Positions 26,070-33,218 of a DNA stretch of 64,000 nt are shown piece after piece. Source of the DNA: Priestia aryabhattai B8W22 (GTDB taxonomy: Bacteria; Bacillota; Bacilli; Bacillales; Bacillaceae_H); NCBI RefSeq assembly GCF_000956595.1, contig NZ_JYOO01000010.1, forward strand, positions 62,001 to 126,000, in the 5' to 3' direction. The notes beneath the pieces are model-generated. The model searched no databases. It was given only the letters and a program-made list of their open reading frames with translations, and was not told where the DNA came from. The position numbers and the translations under genes are program-made. Every line of letters starts with the position of its first letter. Within the stretch, counting starts at the first letter, position 1.

Positions 26070-26822
26070 ATGATGAGAATAGAGCCTTTATTTTATCGTT
26101 CTTTAGCTCTAGACCTTCTTTATGCGTGCGTTTTAGCTTATAAGCAATACGCACAGGGAGGCACATTTGATGTACCTGAAGGCTACCGGCTTATTAAATC
26201 GTTTAAAGCTTCTGCCGTAGGGGTGCAAGAATGGTTTGGTTTTATTTTAGAATCTGATGACTCTATTGTAATTGCCTTTCGCGGAACTCAATCTGAGGCA
26301 GATTGGATTGCTGATGCTCGCATTAGGCAGCGCCCTTATCCATACAATCAACAAGCAGGGCTCGTCCACGAAGGTTTTTTAGCCGTTTACGAATCATGCC
26401 GCGATGAAATTTTTGAAACGTATCAGTCCCTTACCCCCAAGCCACTTTATATAACGGGGCATAGCCTAGGTGGTGCACTCGCTGCTCTTCATGCCTTAGA
26501 TGTCGCCACAAACGCATCTTTTCCGGAAGTTACAATGTACAACTACGGAGCTCCCCGAGTAGGTGATCCTCAATTCGTTCAAACATACACAAATCTTGTT
26601 TCAAATAGCCGCTGTTTTGTTAACACGACGGATACGGTTCCTAAAATCCCTCCGAAGCGACTTTATTCCCCTTCCACCAAGCAAACGATTTATTACGATC
26701 AAGACCCTCTGCAACTCTCGTTTACGATTCAAACAGGTTCTACCGTGGGGAACCATAATCCCCAAACATACAGTGTTGGTATTTGGATGATGTCGGACTA
26801 TCCTATTTTGGTCCAAAAATAA
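26070..26822 (+). CDS. Class 3 lipase/esterase
   Basis: A 250-residue alpha/beta hydrolase of the fungal-lipase-like class 3. The nucleophile elbow GHSLGGA places Ser at 132; Asp188 (NTTDTVPKIPP) and His229 (GNHNPQTY) complete the triad. The segment IAFRGTQSEADWIADA supplies the oxyanion strand. No signal peptide, so the enzyme is probably intracellular. I start it at the ATG at 26070, after AGAAGGTG; a longer frame begins earlier but without a site. Substrate unknown; triacylglycerol or phospholipid are usual for the class. Confidence 0.88.
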   Translation: MMRIEPLFYRSLALDLLYACVLAYKQYAQGGTFDVPEGYRLIKSFKASAVGVQEWFGFILESDDSIVIAFRGTQSEADWIADARIRQRPYPYNQQAGLVHEGFLAVYESCRDEIFETYQSLTPKPLYITGHSLGGALAALHALDVATNASFPEVTMYNYGAPRVGDPQFVQTYTNLVSNSRCFVNTTDTVPKIPPKRLYSPSTKQTIYYDQDPLQLSFTIQTGSTVGNHNPQTYSVGIWMMSDYPILVQK

Positions 26823-26848
26823 AAAAACAGGCGGAATGCCTGTTTTTT
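26821..26848. terminator. Bidirectional terminator between lipase and DinB-like genes
   Basis: Stem AAAAAACAGGC with GCCTGTTTTTT around a five-base loop, starting at the lipase stop and reaching the stop of the convergent DinB-like gene. Confidence 0.88.
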
Positions 26849-27336
26849 TATGCACCAATTGCTGTTTTGATTTCTTCTATTTGTTCTTGATGGCGCTTTT
26901 CATGATAGCCAATAAAATCAATCCATTGCTTTAAATCCATTAACCCAAACACAGGATGTGGAAACGATTTTTGCTTTAGCTTGTCTTCACTTGCTGTTTC
27001 TTCTAACTCTACTAAAGCCGCTCTTGATTCTGCCAGCTTATTCTTCATTTCTTCTAATGTCTGCTTTTCATTTGAAGGCGTAACTTGAGCCGGTGCATCT
27101 ACTTTTCGCGAACGGTCTACCGCTAAATGAAACGGCTTATCTTCAGTCGGCTGATCTACACCGTTTTCTAGCTGATCCTTTACACGTGAAACAATCATGC
27201 GCTCCATTAAATATAAATGTTCCAATACTTGCATAACGCTCCATGTATTAGATGCTGGCTGCTGATTTAATTGTTCATATGTTAATGATTCTACACTGCT
27301 CAATACATCATTTCGAAACTGTTTGTTTTTGTTCAT
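26848..27336 (-). CDS. DinB-superfamily protein
   Basis: A 162-residue four-helix protein of the DinB/YfiT-like superfamily. The N-terminal helix has NTWSVMQVLEHLYLMERMI, giving the first metal His; two later histidines lie in GYHEKRHQEQ. The three-His pattern binds a metal and in some members supports thiol-dependent transferase reactions, but the function of this one is unknown. GGAGGATG precedes the ATG. It shares a terminator with the convergent lipase gene. Confidence 0.82.
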   Translation of the reverse strand: MNKNKQFRNDVLSSVESLTYEQLNQQPASNTWSVMQVLEHLYLMERMIVSRVKDQLENGVDQPTEDKPFHLAVDRSRKVDAPAQVTPSNEKQTLEEMKNKLAESRAALVELEETASEDKLKQKSFPHPVFGLMDLKQWIDFIGYHEKRHQEQIEEIKTAIGA

Positions 27337-27463
27337 TTTTCATCCTCCTCTAGGATTCCTCTAACTTATCGTATCAAAAAACTCTTCCATATAAAAAAGA
27401 TATCCCTTTACTTAACCATGTTTTAGCTGCAATTGTTTCACGTGAAAAAATCACATTTTCTAT

Positions 27464-27492
27464 TTGACATAGATCAACTGAGGTGTTATATT
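27464..27492 (+). promoter_or_regulatory. Strong sigma-A promoter of the 27.5 kb RNA unit
   Basis: Plus strand: perfect -35 TTGACA (27464-27469), 17-base spacer, -10 TATATT (27487-27492). The -35 is part of a dyad TTGAC-N4-ATCAA (27464-27477) that could bind a regulator. Confidence 0.8.
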
Positions 27493-27498
27493 TAGATT

Positions 27499-27884
27499 TC
27501 TGGCTTTTCTTTAAGAGCTGGACATAGTGAAAGTAACTTGAAAGGATGTATCGTACAATGCAAGGTAAAAATACTGGCATTCGACACATGTCTTTGAACA
27601 AAACTTATTCACACTGGATCGGCTTCGGAGCCGTAAGGATGCAAGAGAGGTAGGGCTTGCGTCGTTTAGGTTAATCGATCATGTGGAAAAACAAACCGCG
27701 GCAATGGATGAAATCCATGCAAGCACAATCAATGCTAATTGTGCCCTAACAACAACGAAACATACAAAAACCGTAATCATGGATTTTATAAAGAAAGTAA
27801 TCATTTTGTTTTTACACTTGCAAAAAGCAAGTTACTGATAAGAAACACGAACAAAAGCGAGCAGATGCATCTGCTCGCTTTTTT
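27499..27884 (+). ncRNA. Candidate structured non-coding RNA (about 385 nt)
   Basis: A complete transcription unit with a strong promoter and a strong terminator but no normal gene. The middle is dense in hairpins: 27619-27632 (CGGCT/AGCCG), 27637-27662 (8-bp GATGCAAG/CTTGCGTC), 27703-27717 (ATGGAT/ATCCAT), 27722-27743 (GCACAAT/ATTGTGC) and 27816-27832 (ACTTGC/GCAAGT). Small ORFs exist: 31 codons from the ATG at 27559, which has an AAAGGATG upstream, and short hydrophobic ends such as MDFIKKVIILFLHLQKASY. None is convincing. I do not recognise an Rfam family. A dual-function RNA or small-peptide mRNA is an alternative. Confidence 0.55.
27853..27884. terminator. Terminator of the 27.5 kb RNA unit
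   Basis: A 30-base perfect palindrome (AAAAGCGAGCAGATG and its complement) followed by further T on the plus strand. Confidence 0.9.
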
Positions 27885-27935
27885 AATGATACTTTTTTAT
27901 TTACTTTATCATTTCTTTTTTTTAGCGGATCTTAT

Positions 27936-27970
27936 AAAAAAGCCGAAACCAATGTGGTTTCGGCTTTTTT
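27936..27970 (-). terminator. Terminator of the DJ-1/PfpI gene
   Basis: A 15-bp stem (27936-27950 with 27956-27970) and a five-base loop, T run on the minus strand, starting directly at the stop codon. Confidence 0.9.
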
Positions 27971-27971
27971 C

Positions 27972-28496
27972 TTATTGCTCTGCTAGTACATCCGCAAATG
28001 CTTTTGCATAAGGTGGAAGGTCTGGCGGACGGCGGCTTGAAATGATGTGGCCGTCGATTACGACTGCTTCATCATGCCAAATAGCTCCCGCGTTTTCCAT
28101 ATCATCTTTGATTCCTGGCGTACTTGTTACGTTTCGGCCATCTAAGATTTTTGCAGAAATTAATACCCATCCTGCATGGCAGATTTGACCGATTGGCTTT
28201 TGCTGTTCGTCCATATGACGAACCATTTCAATTACTTCAGGGTAGCGGCGCAGCTTATCCGGCGCCCAGCCTCCAGGTACTAAAATAGCGTCATATTCAG
28301 CTGGATCAACATCTGTAAACGCGTAGTCCGATACGGCTGGAACACCGTATTTCCCCATGTACGTTTCATTTGCTTTTTCTCCAACTAAATGTACTTCTGC
28401 TCCTTCTTCTCGAAGACGCATCACTGGATACCATAGTTCTAGGTCTTCAAAGTCTGCACTAACAAGCGCAATAACTCTTTTATTTTCTAAACGCAT
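27972..28496 (-). CDS. DJ-1/PfpI family protein (type 1 glutamine amidotransferase-like)
   Basis: A 174-residue DJ-1/PfpI protein. The nucleophile elbow is QICHAGW with C106-H107, and E20 in DFEDLELW is the conserved acidic partner. PGGWAPDKLR is the usual oxyanion loop. Members act as glyoxalase/deglycase-like enzymes, chaperones or stress proteases. The ATG at 28496 follows GGAGGTG; a longer frame upstream lacks a site. It is monocistronic. B. subtilis has paralogues (YfkM, YraA), and this one is of that general-stress type by similarity, but no sigma-B promoter was identified. Confidence 0.88.
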   Translation of the reverse strand: MRLENKRVIALVSADFEDLELWYPVMRLREEGAEVHLVGEKANETYMGKYGVPAVSDYAFTDVDPAEYDAILVPGGWAPDKLRRYPEVIEMVRHMDEQQKPIGQICHAGWVLISAKILDGRNVTSTPGIKDDMENAGAIWHDEAVVIDGHIISSRRPPDLPPYAKAFADVLAEQ

Positions 28497-28635
28497 CGTA
28501 ACACCTCCGCCATCAGTATAGCATGTTGGAGAATAAGATTGAAAATAAGGGACTAACTTGTACATAATTAAAGGATTTTTCAAGTTCCCTTTAGGAAACT
28601 TTTGTATGCCAAATGATCTAATTTCATATTTTCAC

Positions 28636-28664
28636 TTGACTGAGGACAAACATCACACTACAAT
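28636..28664 (+). promoter_or_regulatory. Promoter of the doxX-like gene
   Basis: TTGACT (28636-28641), 17-base spacer, TACAAT (28659-28664). The -10 box lies inside the large inverted repeat next described. Confidence 0.8.
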
Positions 28665-28680
28665 GTGTAGTGTGATGTTT
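28648..28680. promoter_or_regulatory. Operator 1: 33-bp perfect inverted repeat over the -10 box
   Basis: Arms AAACATCACACTACA (28648-28662) and its complement (28666-28680) around a three-base centre. Binding here would block RNA polymerase directly. Confidence 0.8.
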
Positions 28681-28752
28681 GTAATGTTGTAAAATTATCC
28701 AAATAAGAAAGAGTTTCTAAATTAATGGCTATATTTCTTTTTTCGGGCTTTC

Positions 28753-28771
28753 ACACTACATAACGTAGTGT
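28753..28771. promoter_or_regulatory. Operator 2: second copy of the ACACTAC half-site
   Basis: ACACTAC (28753-28759), five-base centre, GTAGTGT (28765-28771). Same half-site as operator 1, about 100 bases downstream and before the ribosome site. Confidence 0.7.
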
Positions 28772-28802
28772 TTAATTAAATAAACTTAAAGGAGGAAGTA
28801 AA

Positions 28803-29225
28803 GTGAATAAAAACGTCGAAATTGGTTCACTTATTATTCGTTTAGTATTAGGTTTTACATTTTTAGTACACGGTTTTCAAAAATGGCAGGGCGGGATTGA
28901 AAATACAGTAGGGTTCTTTGATAGCTTAGGAATCCCTGGTTTTATGGCCTACATTGTTGCAACGATTGAACTTGTAGGTGGGGTCCTTATTATTCTTGGT
29001 CTAGCAACAAGAGTCGTAGCTGCTTTATTTGTAGCCGTTATGCTTGGCGCTATTTTCACAGCCAAGCTTAAAAGCGGATTTGTTGGCGGGTTTGAGTTTG
29101 ATATCGCTTTAATTGCCATGTCTGCTCACTTGTTCCTTGCAGGAAGCCAGTTCCTTGCTCTTGATGGAGTGGTATTCAAAAAGAAAGAAACTGCCTTTTC
29201 TCTTCAAGAAGAAAGCAGTAAGTAA
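28803..29225 (+). CDS. DoxX-family membrane protein
   Basis: A 140-residue, four-helix membrane protein of the DoxX/YphA family. The family start (IGSLIIRLVLGFTFLVHGFQKW) and the middle VATIELVGGVLIILGLATRVVA are clear. The GTG start has a perfect AAAGGAGG. Members in Bacillus (for example MhqP, CatD and YfiD) are induced by quinones, diamide or catechols through MarR or HxlR-type repressors, often with a dioxygenase partner. Here the gene is alone, but the two operator palindromes upstream fit this kind of control. The regulator gene is not in the window. Confidence 0.88.
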   Translation: MNKNVEIGSLIIRLVLGFTFLVHGFQKWQGGIENTVGFFDSLGIPGFMAYIVATIELVGGVLIILGLATRVVAALFVAVMLGAIFTAKLKSGFVGGFEFDIALIAMSAHLFLAGSQFLALDGVVFKKKETAFSLQEESSK

Positions 29226-29269
29226 AAAAGAAAACTTATACTCTCCCACTATAAGCTTTCAGATTAGTC

Positions 29270-29295
29270 CCCGCCTTTTGAGGCGGGCTTTTTTT
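29270..29295 (+). terminator. Terminator of the doxX-like gene
   Basis: Seven-bp GC-rich stem (CCCGCCT/AGGCGGG), four-base loop and seven T. Confidence 0.9.
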
Positions 29296-30436
29296 ATATT
29301 TGCAGCAGCAAATTCGCAAATAAAGAAGAACGCTCGGACAGCGTATCAATTTGAATATGTTCATATTCCGCATGTATTCCTTTTCCGCATGCTCCTAATC
29401 CATCCAACGTGGGAACGCCAATGGCCGCTGTAAAATTCCCGTCGCTTCCGCCGCCCACAGCTGCTTCTTCCAATTTCATCCCGAGTTTGGCCGCGATTGA
29501 CTGAGCGCATTCAAATAACTCTTCCGTTTGTTTAGACTTCACCATCGGAGGACGGTTCATGCCTCCCGTTACTTCTAGCTTAATCCCTTTTAAAATAGGT
29601 GTTAAATTTAAAATAATATCCGTCATGCGCTCGGCTTCTTCTTCGGTAGAAACACGTAAGTCCACGTGCGCTTCTGCATACTCCGGAACTACATTTGTAC
29701 CGCTGCCTCCGGTAAACGTCCCAACGTTTACCGTTGTACCTTTTTCATAATCAGTTAAGCTCTGCAGAAAAATCACTTGGCGCGCCAGTTCTTCAATGGC
29801 ATTGATTCCTTCTTTGTGATGATTACCCGCGTGTGCTGCTCGTCCCCATACTTTTACGGTGAAGATCCCCGCTCCTTTGCGCGACGTTTTTAACGCACCT
29901 GAACCCGCCACCGCCGGTTCCGCTACTAGCACCGCTTCACTTCTTTGTGCTTCTTCTTCAATATATTTTTTAGAAGAAATCGACCCAATCTCTTCATCTG
30001 AATTGCAGAAAAACACAATTTTTTTATCCAGTGCTAAGCCAAGTTCTTGAATTGCTTTAATCGCCCATATAGATTGCACAATGCCGCCTTTCATATCTAA
30101 AATTCCCGGACCATAAAGCTTGTTTCCTTCTGTTCTCAAGCTCAGCCTTCCCTTTTCCCATACTGTGTCAAAGTGACCGATAATTAAAAGCTGCTTTTCT
30201 CCTTCCCCAATCGTAAATTTCAAGTGGTTTCCTACTTCTTTTTTTTCTATGATTTCATACCCTATCCCTAAACGCTTTTGAAACAGCTCCGTTAAATACA
30301 TTCCACACTGATCCACTAACTCCTTACTGTAAGATGGTGATTCTTTTTTCACAAATCCCACTAGATCTTCGAGCATCTCTTGTTCGTGTTCTTTTAAATA
30401 ACTAAATACGCTTTGTTCTACCATTACCTGACTCAA
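29294..30436 (-). CDS. M20-family carboxypeptidase (glutamate carboxypeptidase type)
   Basis: A 380-residue di-zinc peptidase like carboxypeptidase G2. Metal motifs are visible: LLIIGHFDTVW, GPGILDMKGG (bridging Asp), NSDEEIGS (Glu pair), VAEPA, and a late GIHAEYEHIQ. The lid domain has AAHAGNHHKEGINAIEELA. The TTG at 30436 lies seven bases after AGGAGG; ATG 30424 is too far from it and an upstream ATG has no site. It is cytoplasmic. Likely substrates are N-acyl amino acids or C-terminal Glu peptides. It converges on doxX, and its stop lies at the doxX terminator T run. Confidence 0.87.
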   Translation of the reverse strand: MSQVMVEQSVFSYLKEHEQEMLEDLVGFVKKESPSYSKELVDQCGMYLTELFQKRLGIGYEIIEKKEVGNHLKFTIGEGEKQLLIIGHFDTVWEKGRLSLRTEGNKLYGPGILDMKGGIVQSIWAIKAIQELGLALDKKIVFFCNSDEEIGSISSKKYIEEEAQRSEAVLVAEPAVAGSGALKTSRKGAGIFTVKVWGRAAHAGNHHKEGINAIEELARQVIFLQSLTDYEKGTTVNVGTFTGGSGTNVVPEYAEAHVDLRVSTEEEAERMTDIILNLTPILKGIKLEVTGGMNRPPMVKSKQTEELFECAQSIAAKLGMKLEEAAVGGGSDGNFTAAIGVPTLDGLGACGKGIHAEYEHIQIDTLSERSSLFANLLLQI

Positions 30437-30650
30437 ATCAATTCCTCCTCCAAACAACCCCTGCTGCTTGTGCATTCACTGCTTTTATTTATTGTACGTA
30501 TAAGTATGTTCTACGTTTCACATAACGTTCTTAAATTATCCTTAATTATAATGGTTTTCAGACAATTTTCCATCCTTTAAATACAGATAATACTTTAACT
30601 TATTCATAACCGACGGAAAATAGCCATAAACTTCAACAAATTTATACAAA

Positions 30651-30684
30651 AAAGCTTCAATCTTCAACAGATTAAAGCTTTCAT
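30651..30684 (-). terminator. Terminator of the cobalt/nickel transporter gene
   Basis: Minus-strand stem AAAGCTT..AATCT paired with AGATT..AAGCTTT, five-base loop, T run. It follows the transporter stop codon directly. Confidence 0.8.
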
Positions 30685-30688
30685 TTTA

Positions 30689-31486
30689 TTAATTGATATT
30701 TATTTTGATATTTTTTCCTTTTGACTTCACACTAACAAAAATAAACATAGACACTAAAAAAATAAATAGAATAACGCCAACCATTTCAAAGTTTACTTCA
30801 GCCCATGGGTTAAAGAAAGTGAATGCTAAATAGAATGACACACCATATGCGAGGACAACAATAACCCAGCCCATCAAGCGAGAAGCAGATTGCCCAAACT
30901 TACTCGATTCATTCACCATTTTATGTACAATCAGTGAATCGATTGTATCTGTCAGCATCATTCCAAACATAAATACTAGTCCTAATAAAAGCGGCGTATA
31001 CTTGCCTGCGTTCCCTACAGCTAGAGACCACACGGCCGTTTGACTGACCGTTTCAGCTGCTAAAGCGAACAATGCTCCTACAAGAATAATTAAAAAAGGA
31101 TTCGTTGTTCCTTTTGCGATTTTCGGGATAAACTTCCCTTTTAACCCGCTCAGCTGAAACTCTTCTTCTTTATTTTTAGTTCGAAGCAAATGATATGTGT
31201 TTAATGTCCCGATTAGAAAGAGGGAGATAATGGATACCCAAGATGCAAAATGATCGAAATACGATGGAAATGTAAAATTCTTCATCACCACGCCCAGCAC
31301 CCCGGCCGTGACGGCCACCATCCCTCCGTGACCTAGTGAAAACAGCGTTCCAACCCACGGGGCAAAACGGCTGCCCATTCGCCAATTATATCGGGTCTGG
31401 CCGTCAATAAAAGCTAAGTGGTCTGCATCCAATCCGTGCCTGATTCCTAATAAAAAGACAAGTAAAAAAACTGATAAACCTTCCAT
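30689..31486 (-). CDS. NiCoT-type nickel/cobalt permease, probable cobalt importer
   Basis: A 265-residue membrane protein with six to eight helices and the NiCoT signature RHGLDADHLAFID in helix 2, where His and Asp bind the metal. A second signature lies in LGHGGMVAVTAG. A cobalamin riboswitch and its terminator precede the gene. That makes Co2+ uptake for B12 synthesis the likely role, and the riboswitch would shut it off when B12 is plentiful. The ATG follows AAAGGAG. A single-gene unit. Confidence 0.9.
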   Translation of the reverse strand: MEGLSVFLLVFLLGIRHGLDADHLAFIDGQTRYNWRMGSRFAPWVGTLFSLGHGGMVAVTAGVLGVVMKNFTFPSYFDHFASWVSIISLFLIGTLNTYHLLRTKNKEEEFQLSGLKGKFIPKIAKGTTNPFLIILVGALFALAAETVSQTAVWSLAVGNAGKYTPLLLGLVFMFGMMLTDTIDSLIVHKMVNESSKFGQSASRLMGWVIVVLAYGVSFYLAFTFFNPWAEVNFEMVGVILFIFLVSMFIFVSVKSKGKNIKININ

Positions 31487-31517
31487 TTCCTACACTCCTT
31501 TTTTTAAAATAAAACGT

Positions 31518-31547
31518 AAAAAAGCCTCAATTCTATAGAAATTGAGG
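31518..31547 (-). terminator. Expression-platform terminator of the cobalamin riboswitch
   Basis: Minus strand: CCTCAATT (31525-31532) pairs with AATTGAGG (31540-31547), seven-base loop and six T at 31518-31523. It lies between the aptamer and the transporter start. Confidence 0.88.
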
Positions 31548-31629
31548 ATGTGTCGGCATATGAAAATAAACAGCAATTGCTCACTGCGTACCTTGATACA
31601 CCGCCTCTTTCCTAGAAGAGTCAAGTGTA

Positions 31630-31815
31630 CAGAATAGGTAGGTCTCCTGGCTTGAGATCATCATTTTCTACCGCCTTCCCCGTTTTGAGTGACGATATGA
31701 TAGAAAACTCCCTGCTTACAGTGGCTGGACCGCTCGAGATTTGCACTCGATTCCCTGTTACCTCTTACTCTATGTAAGAGCACCTAAACTGTGCGAATGA
31801 TTCATTTTCTTCCTC
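31630..31815 (-). promoter_or_regulatory. Cobalamin (AdoCbl-class) riboswitch aptamer
   Basis: On the minus strand the conserved blocks appear in order: an early stem with AGGTGCTC, GGGAATCG with TGCAAATCTCGAGCGG, the core GCCACTG (31719-31725), GGGAAGGCGG, and the B12 box AGCCAGGAGACCTACCT (31636-31652). This is the classic cobalamin riboswitch. It controls the downstream NiCoT permease by the terminator at 31518-31547. Confidence 0.93.
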
Positions 31816-31856
31816 ATTATACTAGTACTCCTTACAAATGAATAGAGAAAATTCAA

Positions 31857-31900
31857 ATAAAAAAGCCCTGCTAAGCTTTACATGCTTAGCAGGGCTTTTT
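31857..31900 (-). terminator. Terminator of the ohr gene
   Basis: A stem with GCCCTGCTAAGC and its complement around a seven-base loop, with A and T runs at both ends. It ends a few bases before the ohr stop. Confidence 0.92.
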
Positions 31901-31907
31901 AAAGCAA

Positions 31908-32327
31908 TTAAACTACTTCTACCGTTACGTCTACGTTACCGCTGATTGCTTTTGAATACGGGCAGTATGAGTGAGCTAGGTCTACATACTTTTTCGCTGT
32001 TTCTAAATCTAAGCCTTCGATATGAGCTTCAAGCGCTACAGCAATTTTTACTCCTTGATCAGCTTTATCTGGAAGCAGCTGAACCGTAGCTTTTACTTCA
32101 CTGCTTTTAATTTCTACGTTATGTTTTTTCAGCATAAATTCTAACGCGCTGTTGAAACAAGCGCTGTATCCGGCTGCAAATAGCTGCTCTGGGTTTGTTG
32201 CTGTCGTTGTTTCTCCACCAAGCGCTGGCGGTGTTGCCACGTCTAAGTTAAAGATGTTATCTAAAGAGTGAACTTCTCCTGTTCTTCCACCTGTGTTAAC
32301 AACTGTTGTTTCATATAAAGCTTTCAT
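31908..32327 (-). CDS. ohrA: Organic hydroperoxide reductase Ohr
   Basis: A 139-residue Ohr/OsmC-family peroxidase that reduces organic and fatty-acid hydroperoxides, using C57 (AGYSACFNSAL) as peroxidatic and C122 (HSYCPYSKA) as resolving cysteine. The start MKALYETTVVNTGGRTGEV and the NPEQLFAAGYSACF block are diagnostic for Ohr rather than OsmC. An OhrR-type operator overlaps its promoter, which points to the peroxide-inducible OhrA type and not the sigma-B-dependent OhrB. No ohrR gene is seen in the window. Confidence 0.93.
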   Translation of the reverse strand: MKALYETTVVNTGGRTGEVHSLDNIFNLDVATPPALGGETTTATNPEQLFAAGYSACFNSALEFMLKKHNVEIKSSEVKATVQLLPDKADQGVKIAVALEAHIEGLDLETAKKYVDLAHSYCPYSKAISGNVDVTVEVV

Positions 32328-32372
32328 GTATAAATCTCTCCTCTTTTTTAGTAATTTTATTAGATGTTTTTA

Positions 32373-32401
32373 TTTATCGTTTCTGTAATTTAATTGTACA
32401 A
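32373..32401 (-). promoter_or_regulatory. Promoter of ohr with OhrR-type operator (32384-32400)
   Basis: Minus strand: -35 TTGTAC (32396-32401), 17-base spacer, -10 GATAAA (32373-32378). The spacer holds TACAATTAAATTACA, which matches the B. subtilis OhrR half-operator TACAATTAAATTGTA as I remember it, with two changes. Confidence 0.75.
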
Positions 32402-32478
32402 AATTTAATTTTAAAAAACAAGTATTAAATACATTAAAAATTTCCCAATAAAAAAAGCCGCGTATTTGCGACTTTTTC

Positions 32479-33072
32479 TTAATAATATTGAGACTGCCCG
32501 TCATAAGCTGATTTTCGAAAAATAGACAGATTAGTAATAGCTCTCATGATTTTCGTATTAAAAATAACATAATGAATAAACAGCGCCAGCACACAGCCTA
32601 AAATAGCTCCTGTTAACACATCGAATGGATAGTGAACGCCAACCCATACGCGTGAAAATGCAATGAGTGCACCCATGAAAACCCACATGCGTCCTGAACG
32701 TTTGAAATGCAGCCAAATGGTAAAAGTGATAACTAATGCAGATGTAGCATGATCGCTTGGAAATGAAGAATTCGCGGCGTGATCAATGAGCTGATTCACG
32801 TGGTGAGAGATAAACGGACGATCTCGATAAGCAAATAAACTAATCACTTTATTGATAATGACTCCTGTGGCACAAGCACATAAAGCTTGAAATGCTACAA
32901 CACGGCTGCCGTTTTTATTAATAAGTAAAAACAAGCCGAGTAAAACGATAAGTACATACTGGGCATAATCTGCAAAGAATACCATTAGCGAATCTACAAA
33001 CTTCACATGCGAGGCATACTGATTCACCGCATGGAAAATGGCATAGTCTACTGAATTAATAGCTGATAACAT
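32479..33072 (-). CDS. PAP2-family phosphatase, BcrC-like undecaprenyl-diphosphatase
   Basis: A 197-residue membrane phosphatase with about five to six helices. The three PAP2 motifs are present: K75 with RDRP (83-86), PSDH (105-108), and SR (140-141) with H147 and D151 (SRVWVGVHYPFDV). The layout and the PSDH form resemble BcrC, which recycles undecaprenyl pyrophosphate for cell-wall synthesis and gives bacitracin tolerance. Other lipid phosphatases of the family cannot be excluded. The ATG follows AAAGGA. Monocistronic. Confidence 0.85.
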   Translation of the reverse strand: MLSAINSVDYAIFHAVNQYASHVKFVDSLMVFFADYAQYVLIVLLGLFLLINKNGSRVVAFQALCACATGVIINKVISLFAYRDRPFISHHVNQLIDHAANSSFPSDHATSALVITFTIWLHFKRSGRMWVFMGALIAFSRVWVGVHYPFDVLTGAILGCVLALFIHYVIFNTKIMRAITNLSIFRKSAYDGQSQYY

Positions 33073-33218
33073 AATCGAAATCCTTTCTTATTTTTAAATG
33101 TCATTAGCTATCTTATCAGTTTCTTGCGAAAATGAACATGTTTTTGTCAGAGGCTTCCTAACTGATATTTATAAATAACGTATTCAGGATGAGTAGTAAG
33201 CCAACGGACTTTTGCCCA

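Noticed and set aside
27374-27601. Minus-strand 75-codon frame across the RNA unit
   Set aside because: No ribosome site, overlaps a strong plus-strand promoter, no recognisable protein features.
27739-28011. Plus-strand 90-codon frame in the RNA unit
   Set aside because: It runs through two strong terminators and into the antisense of the DJ-1 gene; no ribosome site.
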